In this document: positions 41,177-50,934 of the stretch, piece by piece
Layout of the letters: every line of letters starts with the position of its first letter
Position numbering within the stretch: the stretch's first letter is position 1
From: Flavipsychrobacter sp.
GTDB lineage: Bacteria; Bacteroidota; Bacteroidia; Chitinophagales; Chitinophagaceae
Reading direction: 5' to 3'
NCBI GenBank assembly: GCA_041392855.1
Contig: JAWKLD010000001.1
Location: 1,846,001 to 1,910,000, forward strand
Length of the DNA: 64,000 bases
Program-made: the position numbers and the translations under genes
Notes under the pieces: generated by a model
What the model was told of the DNA's origin: nothing
Seen by the model: only the letters and a program-made list of their open reading frames with translations
Database searches by the model: none

Positions 41177-42325
41177 ATGAGTCTATTAAATAAATACAAG
41201 CAAGTAAGACAAAGAACAATGGCACTTTGTGCGCCGTTGAAAACAGAAGATTACGTGCCGCAACCTGTAGTTTATGCCAGCCCTCCCAAATGGCATATTG
41301 CACATGTAACTTGGTTTTTTGAAGAAATGGTATTAAAGCCTTATGCGGATGGATACAAAGAATTTCATCCCGATTTTTGTTTTCTGTTTAATAGCTACTA
41401 CAACACTGTAGGAGAACGCACATTAAGGGCAGAACGTGGAAATATAACAAGGCCTGGTGTTGAAGAAGTATTTGCTTACAGAGCATATGTAGATGAGCAT
41501 ATGGATGCATTTCTGCAAACAGAAGTGACCAAAGAGGTAGCAGACCTACTAGAGCTAGGCATGAATCATGAACAACAACACCAAGAGTTATTTATTACCG
41601 ATCTTAAATATGCATTAGGACACAATCCTATTTTCCCAATTTACGACCAAGCATTCAACCTACTTAAAGACCATAATGCAGAAGAAGGATTTGTAACAAT
41701 AGCTGAAGGCGTTTATGATATTGGCTTTAAAGGAGATAGTTTTTGTTATGATAATGAGTTAGGACAACATAAAACATACATCCACGAATTCGAGATCAAC
41801 AAAGCGCTAGTGACCAATGGTGAATATTTAGAGTTCATCAATGCAGGAGGATATACGAATTTCAACTATTGGCTGGATGAAGGATGGGCATGGGTAAATG
41901 GAAACAATATACAATCACCATTACATTGGCATTTAATAAATGAGGAATGGCACTACTATACATTAGCAGGGTTGCAAAAAGTAGACCCTAATGCCATACT
42001 TGCTCATGTTAGCTATTATGAAGCCAACGCATATGCTGCATGGAAAGGCATGCGCCTACCTACCGAACAAGAATGGGAAGTAGCTAGCGACCAACTGGAC
42101 TGGGGCAAACGTTGGGAATGGACCAACAGCGCCTACCTTGCCTACCCCAATTTTAAAATTGCAGCAGGAGCCGTAGGAGAATACAATGGTAAATTCATGG
42201 TCAACCAAATGGTGCTACGTGGAGCATCTGTAGCCACATCAGCAGGGCATAGCCGCAAAACCTATAGGAACTTTTTCCACCCTCATTTTCAATGGCAATT
42301 TTCAGGAATAAGATTAGTAAAATAA
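41177..42325 (+). CDS. egtB: ergothioneine biosynthesis sulfoxide synthase EgtB
   Basis: 382 aa. N-terminal DinB-like iron-binding domain with His43 (WHIAHVTWFFEE), His131 and His135 (MNHEQQHQELF), the three-His site of EgtB. C-terminal FGE-sulfatase-like domain (NKALVTNGEYLEF, RLPTEQEWEVAS, SGIRLVK). EgtB joins hercynine to a thiol with oxygen and iron(II). It is shorter than the approx. 430-aa mycobacterial form, and no EgtA (gamma-Glu-Cys synthesis) or EgtC is nearby, so free cysteine is the likely donor. Its stop overlaps the egtD start. Confidence 0.9.
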   Translation: MSLLNKYKQVRQRTMALCAPLKTEDYVPQPVVYASPPKWHIAHVTWFFEEMVLKPYADGYKEFHPDFCFLFNSYYNTVGERTLRAERGNITRPGVEEVFAYRAYVDEHMDAFLQTEVTKEVADLLELGMNHEQQHQELFITDLKYALGHNPIFPIYDQAFNLLKDHNAEEGFVTIAEGVYDIGFKGDSFCYDNELGQHKTYIHEFEINKALVTNGEYLEFINAGGYTNFNYWLDEGWAWVNGNNIQSPLHWHLINEEWHYYTLAGLQKVDPNAILAHVSYYEANAYAAWKGMRLPTEQEWEVASDQLDWGKRWEWTNSAYLAYPNFKIAAGAVGEYNGKFMVNQMVLRGASVATSAGHSRKTYRNFFHPHFQWQFSGIRLVK

Positions 42326-43266
42326 TGAACGAAGCTTTTAAACAAGATGTAGATAAAGGACTAAGCTCCTCACCAAAACAATTACTCTCAAAATATTTTT
42401 ATGACGAGATAGGAGATGATCTATTTGTGCAAATAATGAACATGCCTGAGTACTATCTTACTAATTCAGAATATGAGATCTTTACAGAACAGGCACAAGA
42501 CATCATCAATGCTTTTGACGTAACAAACGAGCCTCTAGAGTTAATAGAGCTAGGTGCTGGCGACGGCACTAAAACCATTGAGTTACTAAAAATGCTGCAA
42601 ACCAAAGCAGACTTTACCTACATACCGATAGACATTTCTCAACATGCGCTAGACACACTTAGCCGGCGTTTAGCAAAGGAGCTGCCTAATATTAATGTTC
42701 GCCCTATACAGGGCGATTATTTCAGCGTCTTAGAAGACATTAAAGAGCATACGGCACGCAAGGTCATTCTGTTTCTGGGTTCTAACATTGGTAATATGCT
42801 AGACCATAACGCTCGTAGATTTATCACACAGCTTAGCGAGCAGCTCAACCCTAAAGACAAAATACTATTGGGTGTAGACCTTAAAAAAGAGGCAAGTATT
42901 ATCCTCCCTGCGTACAATGATGCACAAGGTATCACTGCTGCCTTCAATCTCAATTTACTTACACGTATCAACAAAGAGCTAGGTGGCAATTTTGACGTAA
43001 GTAAGTTTAAGCATGCTCCTGTTTATAATGAAAAAGAAGGCATGGCTGAAAGTTATATTGTGAGCACAGCAGCTCAAGATGTAACCATTACAGCTACAGG
43101 CAAAACCTACCACTTTGATGAAGGAGAGCGCATACACATGGAAATATCAAGAAAGTATGATGCCGATGTAGTGAATGACATTATTAGCGACACAGGATTA
43201 TACATCAAACAAAAGTTCACAGATAGCAAAGACTATTACGCAGACTTTTTATTAGAAATGAAATAA
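42325..43266 (+). CDS. egtD: L-histidine N(alpha)-methyltransferase EgtD
   Basis: 313 aa from the ATG at 42325, which overlaps the egtB stop (TAATG); a start at 42292 would add 11 residues inside egtB. SAM site LIELGAGDGTKT, the family motif ILFLGSNIGNM, and the substrate-contact part near ILLGVDLKKE. EgtD trimethylates histidine to hercynine, the first step of ergothioneine synthesis. Length (about 320) is normal. Translational coupling with egtB is expected. Confidence 0.93.
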   Translation: MNEAFKQDVDKGLSSSPKQLLSKYFYDEIGDDLFVQIMNMPEYYLTNSEYEIFTEQAQDIINAFDVTNEPLELIELGAGDGTKTIELLKMLQTKADFTYIPIDISQHALDTLSRRLAKELPNINVRPIQGDYFSVLEDIKEHTARKVILFLGSNIGNMLDHNARRFITQLSEQLNPKDKILLGVDLKKEASIILPAYNDAQGITAAFNLNLLTRINKELGGNFDVSKFKHAPVYNEKEGMAESYIVSTAAQDVTITATGKTYHFDEGERIHMEISRKYDADVVNDIISDTGLYIKQKFTDSKDYYADFLLEMK

Positions 43267-43283
43267 CAATAAAACATAACGAT

Positions 43284-43568
43284 ATGAAAGCAACATGGAA
43301 TGGCAAAGTAATTGCCGAGAGCAAGGAAACAAGAGTGATTGAAGGTAACCACTACTTCCCTCCTACTGCTATCAACAAAGAATACTTTAAGGATAGCGAT
43401 ACACATACGGTTTGCCCTTGGAAAGGCACTGCTTCTTACTACACACTAGAAGTAGATGGTAAAGAAAATCCTGATGCTGCATGGTACTACCCTGAAACAT
43501 CAGAACTGGCAGAAGCCATTAAAGGGTACATTGCATTTTGGAAAGGAGTTGAGGTAACTAAGGATTAA
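43284..43568 (+). CDS. DUF427-domain protein
   Basis: 94 aa. The family signature is complete: ATWNGKVIAESKETRVIEG at the start, FPPTAI, TVCPWKGTASYYT (with Cys) and AAWYYPETSELAEAIKGYIA. DUF427 is a small beta-barrel of unknown biochemical role. Here it is 17 bp downstream of egtD and in the same operon, a place that makes a role in thiol or sulfur chemistry possible. The last four bases overlap the stop of the convergent PLP enzyme. Confidence 0.88.
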   Translation: MKATWNGKVIAESKETRVIEGNHYFPPTAINKEYFKDSDTHTVCPWKGTASYYTLEVDGKENPDAAWYYPETSELAEAIKGYIAFWKGVEVTKD

Positions 43569-44623
43569 GGCTTTAGGCAATCAACCAACTTCTTTATATC
43601 TGCTTCGGTGTTATAATAATGTATACCGAAGCGGATATTACCTCCTCTTTGAGAGGCTATGATATTATGCTCTTTTAGCTTATCCCAAACGCCATTCTCA
43701 TCTTTTATGAAGATTATTGATGCTCTTCGTTCCATATCATCATCACCCAAATAATTAATACCAAGTGTACGAAGCTCATCTAATAGTTGTTGAGTCAGTG
43801 CTTTATTATCTTCCTCAATTTTAGACACGCCCATTTCCAGCTTGTGTTTTATTGCAGCATGTAACACTGAAAAACCATACATATTAGGATGCCCTGGTTC
43901 AAAGCTTCTAACAGAAGGTTGGTATATCCACTTCCCTTCACTTAATACATAGCTATTATGTCCACCAACAGCTGGTGTATATCGTTCTATGAATGACCTA
44001 TTCATATACATTACCCCTGTACCAAAACCTGCATTCATCCATTTATAGTTACTGCTTATCAGTACGTCCACATTCATTTCACCGAGGTCTATCTCTATAG
44101 CGCCGAGGCTTTGTGTTGCATCTACTATGAACAGAACATCATTTTCCTTACACCATGTACCAAGCTCTTTCAAATCTACTTTAAAGCCACTCATCCATTG
44201 CACATGGCTTATAGCCAGTATATCTACCTGCTTAGCAAGTATATGTGTTTTAATTGCTGCTACATCTATTGCAAAACCATCTTCATCACCCACCCATGTT
44301 ATATCAAAGCCTTTTATTTTAAATGGTTCTGTTAGTGAAGGATAATCGTTTTTGTACATCAAAATACGCTCGGTACCTTTTAGAGATTGCACTACACCAT
44401 TGATACCCCAAGAAAAATTAGGCAGCAAGGCTATGTTTTCTACATCAGTATTCAATAATTTTCCAACAGCCTTTCTTAATTCTGGTTGTACATTATCTCT
44501 CCAATGCTCTGCATGTGTGCTGGCATCTGCACTCATCTCATCATATAACTCCTCTGCCTGTGTTGTGAAAGCGCTTGGCAACAAACCACAAGCAGCTGTA
44601 TTTAAGTATGTACGGTTATTCAT
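43565..44623 (-). CDS. class V aminotransferase-fold PLP enzyme, EgtE-like
   Basis: 352 aa. PLP-lysine motif ISSNYKWMNAGFGTG (Lys at about 217), the Asp of the cofactor site in LFIVDATQSLGAI, and the His in AISHVQWMSG. The family includes cysteine desulfurases and the C-S lyase EgtE, which cleaves the sulfoxide product of EgtB. Because it is convergent with egtB-egtD and overlaps DUF427 by four bases, an EgtE role is likely (inference). The AHCXXXG desulfurase-type Cys loop is not seen, in favour of a lyase. Confidence 0.82.
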   Translation of the reverse strand: MNNRTYLNTAACGLLPSAFTTQAEELYDEMSADASTHAEHWRDNVQPELRKAVGKLLNTDVENIALLPNFSWGINGVVQSLKGTERILMYKNDYPSLTEPFKIKGFDITWVGDEDGFAIDVAAIKTHILAKQVDILAISHVQWMSGFKVDLKELGTWCKENDVLFIVDATQSLGAIEIDLGEMNVDVLISSNYKWMNAGFGTGVMYMNRSFIERYTPAVGGHNSYVLSEGKWIYQPSVRSFEPGHPNMYGFSVLHAAIKHKLEMGVSKIEEDNKALTQQLLDELRTLGINYLGDDDMERRASIIFIKDENGVWDKLKEHNIIASQRGGNIRFGIHYYNTEADIKKLVDCLKP

Positions 44624-44748
44624 AGTAGTTAAATCTGCTTTAAAAGTAAATAATCTCTATCTTATAGACTAAACAAGTCATCATCAGAAATAAACAACCA
44701 TATAGTATCAAACGGCTTAACCATGCTGTATTCTGGCCACCATTCGTA

Positions 44749-46212
44749 TTGCTACTCGTAGCATTGGTTTATAGCCTTATCAATAAAGAGGCCTTTTTGA
44801 AAATAGTAACCGCTACCAATAACTGGATACTCGACCATTTTGATAATGCCTTCAACTATACCAGCTTCACAATGGTGCTGCTCTGTATAGCAGTTTATTT
44901 TTCACCAATAGGGAAAATAAAAATAGGAGGCGCTAATGCAAAACCTATTCTCAATCGTTATCGTTGGTTCTCTATTATATTATGTACCACCATAGCAGTA
45001 GGCATTTTATTTTGGGGTTCTGCCGAACCTATCTATCATATAAACACACCACCTAGATCATTAAACTTAAACACTGATGCCGACAAAATAGGTTTCAGTA
45101 TGTCTACAGTTTTTATGCATTGGAGCTTCACACCATACGCTATCTATACCATCCCAGCTCTTCTATTCGCATTGGGGTATTATAACAAAAAGCATGAGTT
45201 TTCTTTGAGCTCCATGCTCTTCCCTATTACAAAAAAAACGGACCATAAATGGTGGGGCATCAGCTTAAATAACATTTGTCTTTTTGCATTAGTGGCAGGC
45301 ATGGCTGCATCATTAGGCGCAGGTATTATGAGTTTATCAGGAGGCATTGCTACTATTACCAACACTGAAAGTAGCGCATGGTTAACTGCTATTATTGCCA
45401 TTGTTATTGTTGCTTCTTTTACCTTATCGGCCGCTACCGGTTTACTGAAAGGCATAAGGATACTATCCTCTGTTAATGTGGCTATATTCATAGCATTATG
45501 TATACTAGTTGCTACTCTTGGCCCCACACGCGAATTATTCGGATATATGCTATCAGGACTAAAGGAGTATCTAATTAATTTCATTCCTCATAGTCTTTCC
45601 ATAGGTTCTTTTAGCGATAAAGAATGGACACATAGCTGGACAACATTTTACTGGGCAAACTGGATGGCTTGGGCGCCTATTACTGCACTTTTCTTAGGGC
45701 GTATTTCTTATGGTTATACCGTGCGCCAGTTTGTATTATTCAACTGGTTCATCCCTTCTCTTTTCGGCATCTTCTGGATGTCTATATTTAGTGGTACCAG
45801 TATTTATTATCAACTGCAAGGAGGGTTGGATTTAGCAACTACACTAAGCTCATCAGGTCCTGAATCTATTATTTATAAGGTATTATCTGTATTTCCACTA
45901 TCAAAGATCCTCGTTATTATTTTCTTGATAAGCATGTTCATTTCTTATGTTACTGCTGCCGACTCTAACACGGAAGCCATGTCTGGCATTAGCACCGAAG
46001 GTCTATCGCCAGATAGCCCTAACCCGCCTAACTATATCAAATACTTATGGGGAATAGTAGTAGGTGCAGTAGCTTGGGTAATGATAACATTCTCCGGTAT
46101 CGACGGCGTAAAAATGCTAAGCAACCTTGGAGGACTGCCTGCATTATTTTTATTGATGCTGTGTTGCATTGGTGTCGTCATACTTCTTTTCAGGAGCAAG
46201 AGACTTTTGTAG
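44749..46212 (+). CDS. BCCT-family betaine/choline/carnitine transporter, start uncertain
   Basis: 487 aa from TTG at 44749. Twelve hydrophobic helices; typical BCCT features are LFWGSAEPIYHI (about 85), MHWSFTPYAIYTIPALLFAL and TTFYWANWMAWAPITALFLG, the Trp-rich substrate region. It probably takes up a trimethylammonium compound using Na+ or H+. The frame stays open upstream with KRLNHAVFWPPFVLLL, which looks like the true conserved N-terminus, but no ATG, GTG or TTG precedes it before the in-frame TAG near 44666. So either the start is non-standard or the gene start has been damaged. It is 125 bp from the divergent PLP enzyme. Confidence 0.85.
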   Translation: MLLVALVYSLINKEAFLKIVTATNNWILDHFDNAFNYTSFTMVLLCIAVYFSPIGKIKIGGANAKPILNRYRWFSIILCTTIAVGILFWGSAEPIYHINTPPRSLNLNTDADKIGFSMSTVFMHWSFTPYAIYTIPALLFALGYYNKKHEFSLSSMLFPITKKTDHKWWGISLNNICLFALVAGMAASLGAGIMSLSGGIATITNTESSAWLTAIIAIVIVASFTLSAATGLLKGIRILSSVNVAIFIALCILVATLGPTRELFGYMLSGLKEYLINFIPHSLSIGSFSDKEWTHSWTTFYWANWMAWAPITALFLGRISYGYTVRQFVLFNWFIPSLFGIFWMSIFSGTSIYYQLQGGLDLATTLSSSGPESIIYKVLSVFPLSKILVIIFLISMFISYVTAADSNTEAMSGISTEGLSPDSPNPPNYIKYLWGIVVGAVAWVMITFSGIDGVKMLSNLGGLPALFLLMLCCIGVVILLFRSKRLL

Positions 46213-46218
46213 CAACTA

Positions 46219-47220
46219 CTAAATATCTTTTAGCGCAGCTTCCAGCACATCGTCTATACCTTGTGCCAATCGAGCCTTATCTACCATTACCCTAACATCA
46301 GGAGGTATACCATTTTCATAGTTATTACCATTTACATCCAATGTTCTGGTTATTGAACAACGATAGGTCCATCCGTTAGGCAGCTGCCCACCGTTGGGCA
46401 ATCCCAAACCTCCACCAGTAGTATCACCCATTACCTTCATAGTACTAATGGCTTTTGCCATGAGAGTAAAGAAGGAGCCAGAACTATACGTTCCTCTATC
46501 AGTGAGTACGACGATCTTTTTCAAATATTTAGTCTTGCTTGATGCCTTCAGCACATACTGCTTCGGTTGATCAAAATCTTCATGCCCAGCCCCTTTCTTA
46601 TCTTGTACTTGGTAAACCAATTTATTGGCAGTAATAAATCTGGAGACAATTTGATAAGCATCATTAATAGCACCACCTCCATTTTGCCTGATGTCGAAAA
46701 TCAACCCCTTAGTATCCTTATACCTATCTATTATATAATCCAGTTGTACATCATCGACTGTACCCGGAAATGATTTAAAACGAATATATCCGACCTCTTT
46801 ATTACGCATAAAAGCGTGGGTAAATGGACCTGAATACAGAGCAGTACCTTTTAGATAATATTCCGTGATCACACGGTCATCAATATTCTGCGGACCTAAT
46901 AAAGTAATATCGAATCTAGAACGGTTGAATGGAGATACAAGATTAGTGTGTCCATCCTTAAGATCATTGAGCATGGCACCCATCACATTGAATAAGGAAT
47001 CTTCAGACATACCTTCGTATACCCTACCTGCATAAGTTGTATAAGCCTGGTTCCAATCTATTTTTTTGTAGGTGAAGTAAGCATAACGCTTGTCTAACTC
47101 TTTCCATAAATGGTCAAAGTTTTGCCTAGGGCTGGTAGAAACTCCATCTTTCTTAAATATAGCCTTTTCACAAGAGGTGAGGCTTATTACAAATGCAGTG
47201 ATCACAATAAGCTTTCTCAT
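46219..47220 (-). CDS. S41-family (C-terminal processing-like) peptidase lipoprotein
   Basis: 333 aa. Lipobox ISLTSC at the N-terminus, a helical tricorn-core-like domain (FDHLWKELDKRYAYFTYKK, LKDGHTNL), then the S41 catalytic domain: VGYIRFKSFPG, LIFDIRQNGGG and the nucleophile region TDRGTYSSGSFFTLM (Ser near 255). No PDZ domain is clear. Expected in the periplasm or on the outer membrane, where it would cut exported proteins. It overlaps by four bases (ATGA type) with the upstream 47217 gene and is translationally coupled to it. Confidence 0.87.
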   Translation of the reverse strand: MRKLIVITAFVISLTSCEKAIFKKDGVSTSPRQNFDHLWKELDKRYAYFTYKKIDWNQAYTTYAGRVYEGMSEDSLFNVMGAMLNDLKDGHTNLVSPFNRSRFDITLLGPQNIDDRVITEYYLKGTALYSGPFTHAFMRNKEVGYIRFKSFPGTVDDVQLDYIIDRYKDTKGLIFDIRQNGGGAINDAYQIVSRFITANKLVYQVQDKKGAGHEDFDQPKQYVLKASSKTKYLKKIVVLTDRGTYSSGSFFTLMAKAISTMKVMGDTTGGGLGLPNGGQLPNGWTYRCSITRTLDVNGNNYENGIPPDVRVMVDKARLAQGIDDVLEAALKDI

Positions 47221-48086
47221 GGTTGTACTGTTTTATTTAAATGAAATAATATGGAGAATTCGAAAATATGGTTGGCCATTTCAAAACGGTTGTGATCACC
47301 ACCAGTAGTATACGCATCCCAAAAATAAGAGGCACGCCACATATTTCCGTTTTGCATCTGGTGCGTATAGGCCAGCTCTGAATTTAACCTTACACCTGAG
47401 AAGAGCTTGTATTGATAACCTGCAGTAAGACTTCCTTCTCGCACATAGGCATAGCCATTTCTATAATACCCATTCACTACAGGCACATTGAATCGATAAG
47501 ACAATGTGCGTACAGTTGGCTTTAGTTGATACTTGATGAACCATAGCTTTTTATCAACAGCATGGTCTCTTCTGAATACCCTTGTTGCCTTACCTGACAA
47601 CGCAAGCGTATTGAAAACTTCAAAACCAACTGCTGCATTCATGAAAGCCGAATTGATGCGAAGATCGCCCACAACATCAAAAGCACCACCCAACTTTATA
47701 TTCCATTTGTCATTAGACCATCTATTAATACGATATAAGCTGTAGTAGTTCAAGAATAATAAATAGGCCGATGCATTTGTAGCTACCGGTATCCCCTCTT
47801 CTCTACTATAACCATATTTACCATGGTTAAACCTCACGCCTGCTTTTACCTCTTTCTTGCTATCCATATTCAACCTAGCTAGAGAGTAATTAAATAGTAA
47901 GCCTTTGTAGGTTATTGGCGAGGTAGCAAAATCTTGCACTGCCCCTCTGTTAAAACCCATACCTACTTGCATATACTTAGGTCTTAACTTTCGTTGTTGC
48001 TTATTACTCAAACTTGTTGTCTGCTCCTGAGCCAAACTTATAAATGATGTGAGCATAAATAATATGCCGATGGGTAATTTATACAT
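47217..48086 (-). CDS. outer-membrane beta-barrel protein
   Basis: 289 aa from the second Met at 48086, which places the signal peptide (MYKLPIGILFMLTSFISLAQ) at the very N-terminus; a Met six residues earlier is possible. The mature part is beta-rich with amphipathic strands and ends IFEFSILFHLNKTVQP. Family not recognised. The next gene, an S41 peptidase lipoprotein, overlaps it, so both act in the cell envelope and are made together. Confidence 0.72.
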   Translation of the reverse strand: MYKLPIGILFMLTSFISLAQEQTTSLSNKQQRKLRPKYMQVGMGFNRGAVQDFATSPITYKGLLFNYSLARLNMDSKKEVKAGVRFNHGKYGYSREEGIPVATNASAYLLFLNYYSLYRINRWSNDKWNIKLGGAFDVVGDLRINSAFMNAAVGFEVFNTLALSGKATRVFRRDHAVDKKLWFIKYQLKPTVRTLSYRFNVPVVNGYYRNGYAYVREGSLTAGYQYKLFSGVRLNSELAYTHQMQNGNMWRASYFWDAYTTGGDHNRFEMANHIFEFSILFHLNKTVQP

Positions 48087-48196
48087 AACACTGCATCTAT
48101 ACATAACAACAAGTTAAAAAAAGAGTAAATAACTAGGTTGTTCTATTATAAAATATCTAATGAATTCATATCACCAACTCTAAAGCGAAGTATAAA

Positions 48197-48226
48197 AAAA
48201 CAGCCTAGCTTGTGCTAGGCTGTTTC
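48197..48226 (-). terminator. terminator of tuf
   Basis: AACAGCCTAGC-TTGT-GCTAGGCTGTT, 11-bp perfect stem; an A-run on the + strand at its left gives the T-run for minus-strand transcription. Confidence 0.92.
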
Positions 48227-48263
48227 AGTATTATGAGAACAGTTTATTAAACTGTACTATACT

Positions 48264-49451
48264 TTATTTGATGATCTCAGTAACTTGACCAGCACCTACT
48301 GTACGGCCACCTTCACGGATAGCGAACTTAAGACCTTTTTCCATCGCGATTGGAGCGATTAGTTTTACGTGTAAGTTTACGTTATCACCAGGCATTACCA
48401 TCTCAACGCCTTCTGGAAGCATACACTCACCAGTTACGTCAGTAGTACGGAAGTAGAACTGAGGACGGTACTTGTTAAAGAATGGAGTGTGACGACCACC
48501 TTCCTCTTTGCTTAGTACGTAAACCTCACCTTTGAACTCAGTGTGTGGAGTGATGCTCTTAGGAGCACAGATAACCATACCACGTTTGATATCTTTTTTC
48601 TCAATACCACGAAGTAGGATACCAGCGTTATCACCAGCCTCACCACGGTCAAGAAGTTTTTTGAACATCTCAACACCAGTACAAGTAGAAGTCATAGCAG
48701 CATCATTGAAACCTACGATCTCAACGTTGTCACCTATTTTGATAACACCACGCTCGATACGACCAGTAGCAACTGTACCACGACCAGTGATCGTAAATAC
48801 GTCCTCTACAGACATCAAGAATGGTTGATCAACTGCACGTGGAGGAAGTGGAATGTACTCATCCACAGCAGCCATTAATTCGTTAATTTTCTCAACCCAT
48901 TGAGCTTCACCGTTAAGACCACCGATAGCAGAACCTTGGATGATTGGAGTGTTATCTCCATCATAGTCATACTTATCTAGTAATTCACGGATCTCCATTT
49001 CAACAAGCTCTAATATCTCTGGATCCTCAACAAGGTCAACCTTGTTCATGAATACAACGATACGAGGAACACCTACCTGACGTGCAAGAAGGATGTGCTC
49101 TTTTGTTTGAGGCATTGGACCATCAGTAGAAGCAACCACTAGGATAGCACCGTCCATTTGAGCAGCACCAGTAATCATGTTCTTCACATAATCCGCGTGA
49201 CCTGGACAGTCAACGTGCGCATAGTGACGTGTAGCTGTTTGGTATTCTACGTGAGCAGTGTTGATTGTGATACCACGCTCTCTTTCTTCAGGCGCACCAT
49301 CAATCTCATCATAACCCATTTTCTTAGATGTACCTTGCTCTGCAAGTACAGAAGTGATTGCAGCTGTCAACGTAGTTTTACCGTGGTCTACGTGGCCAAT
49401 GGTACCAATGTTTACGTGGGGTTTTTCCCTACTAAAGGTCTCTTTTGCCAT
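48264..49451 (-). CDS. tuf: elongation factor Tu
   Basis: 395 aa, standard length. GTPase motifs G1 GHVDHGKT, the switch I part [13 protein letters not shown]3 DCPGHADY, G4 FMNKVDLV, and domains 2 and 3 with the terminal [12 protein letters not shown]. It brings aminoacyl-tRNA to the ribosome. Strongly biased codons provide the internal reference for high expression used elsewhere in this annotation. It follows four tRNA genes on the same strand; tRNA-Trp-secE-nusG normally come next but are here 11 kb away. Confidence 0.98.
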   Translation of the reverse strand: MAKETFSREKPHVNIGTIGHVDHGKTTLTAAITSVLAEQGTSKKMGYDEIDGAPEERERGITINTAHVEYQTATRHYAHVDCPGHADYVKNMITGAAQMDGAILVVASTDGPMPQTKEHILLARQVGVPRIVVFMNKVDLVEDPEILELVEMEIRELLDKYDYDGDNTPIIQGSAIGGLNGEAQWVEKINELMAAVDEYIPLPPRAVDQPFLMSVEDVFTITGRGTVATGRIERGVIKIGDNVEIVGFNDAAMTSTCTGVEMFKKLLDRGEAGDNAGILLRGIEKKDIKRGMVICAPKSITPHTEFKGEVYVLSKEEGGRHTPFFNKYRPQFYFRTTDVTGECMLPEGVEMVMPGDNVNLHVKLIAPIAMEKGLKFAIREGGRTVGAGQVTEIIK

Positions 49452-49565
49452 TGTTTATTTTTTTAATAGATGTTTACTAAACAAATTGTTATAAATAATA
49501 TGGCCAAAACAGCCATTTTCTTACTTCATATTCATCATTTGCGGCGATGTACCGTATTCTCTTAG

Positions 49566-49637
<72 letters not shown>

Positions 49638-49757
49638 TTATGTGTTTTAAACAATTCATAGAACTGTTTAGCTACAACTGCTTGTTAAGAACTTCCCTTC
49701 AACACTAAAAGCTTTCACCTTACACAATACATGTATGGAGAAAACTATTATTTCTAG

Positions 49758-49830
49758 AGCGGGAGACGAGGTTCGAACCCGCGACCTACAGCTTGGAAGG
49801 CTGTCGCTCTACCAGCTGAGCTACTCCCGC
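49758..49830 (-). tRNA. tRNA-Gly (anticodon TCC)
   Basis: Minus strand: acceptor GCGGGAG/CTCCCGC, anticodon stem CAGC-type with loop CTTCCAA, T-arm GCGGGTTCGAACCTCGT. Confidence 0.95.
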
Positions 49831-49844
49831 TAAATTCTTTTATG

Positions 49845-49927
<83 letters not shown>

Positions 49928-49967
49928 CAATCTTAATACAAAGAATTAAGATAAATAACTAAAAAAG

Positions 49968-50040
49968 AGCCGCTTGCCGGGATCGAACCAGCGACCTATT
50001 GATTACAAATCAATTGCTCTACCAGCTGAGCTAAAGCGGC
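49968..50040 (-). tRNA. tRNA-Thr (anticodon TGT)
   Basis: Minus strand: acceptor GCCGCTT/AAGCGGC, anticodon stem TTGAT/ATCAA with loop TTGTA, T-arm with TTCGATC. First gene of the tRNA-tuf unit. The 225 bp upstream (50041-50265) hold only AT-rich DNA. Confidence 0.94.
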
Positions 50041-50265
50041 TTATCTAATTTCTAGTCGGTTTTAAAAGAACTACCTGCGCGAAACAGGATTGCAAAAGTA
50101 GGTAACAAATTGATTTTTGCAAACTTTTTTATGCTATTTGAAAAAAAAAAATTCTGCGTGATTATGCAAGGCGATTATATTAAAAAAGTTAAGGTATTTG
50201 AAAGCTGTAATTCTAAGACAAAAACTCAAACATTAATTGCTCAAAACTATTGCTAGAATTGACTT

Positions 50266-50901
50266 TTAAGGGATATATACTGCGCTAAACTCGCAAGTCT
50301 CCCTATACGCTTTGCCCGCGCTATCAGGTTCTGTGGTTTTAAAACTGCCACTCATAAATGTACCCGTATTATTTACTGTACCGCTTCCACTTTCAATAGT
50401 TATTTTAGAACCGTTCAAAACTTGCTTTCTGACGAATAAAAATTGAGTTGAAGGTGCCAAGGTTTGTGACTCGTTACCGTCATCATCTGTTATATATTGC
50501 CAACCCAATCGCCAACCAACATTGTTATGACTAGCATTCCCTCTAAAATTATTTACACTTAATTCATAAGCTATAGCTGAAGTCTGCACTATTTCTACCG
50601 TATAATTACGTGTAGTACCCACTTTTGCGTTGTCTGAACTCACCACAACTTTCTCTTCTACTTGCCACTTGCCTACATACTTGCTTGCAGACTTGGTTTG
50701 GCAATAAGTACCCTCATACCCCACAGGGCAGCTACAATCTCCCTTGAAACATGTACCTCCATTCTGACACACTACATTAGCGCAGGCATCATCTACCGAG
50801 GGTGTTGTTTCTGTTTTCTTACAGCTGGTATACCCTACTGCAAAAAAAGCTAAAAGTACCACCAATGCCGTATACACTAACTCTTTACGCACTTTATTCA
50901 T
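50266..50901 (-). CDS. lipoprotein with EGF-like module (copy 1)
   Basis: 211 aa. Lipobox VGYTSC (Cys near 27), then an EGF-like module at about 37-68 with six Cys: CANVVCQNGGTC, GDCSCPVGYEGTYC. The rest is a beta-rich lipocalin-like domain of about 130 residues (VGKWQVEEKVVVSSDN, ESGSGTVNNTGTFMSG). Exposed lipoprotein, role unknown. Together with the gene at 50935 (same EGF plus beta domain plan) it forms a paralogous pair, 33 bp apart on the same strand. Confidence 0.8.
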   Translation of the reverse strand: MNKVRKELVYTALVVLLAFFAVGYTSCKKTETTPSVDDACANVVCQNGGTCFKGDCSCPVGYEGTYCQTKSASKYVGKWQVEEKVVVSSDNAKVGTTRNYTVEIVQTSAIAYELSVNNFRGNASHNNVGWRLGWQYITDDDGNESQTLAPSTQFLFVRKQVLNGSKITIESGSGTVNNTGTFMSGSFKTTEPDSAGKAYRETCEFSAVYIP

Positions 50902-50934
50902 ATCTATTTAGTCTTTTATTCAAAAATAAACTAT

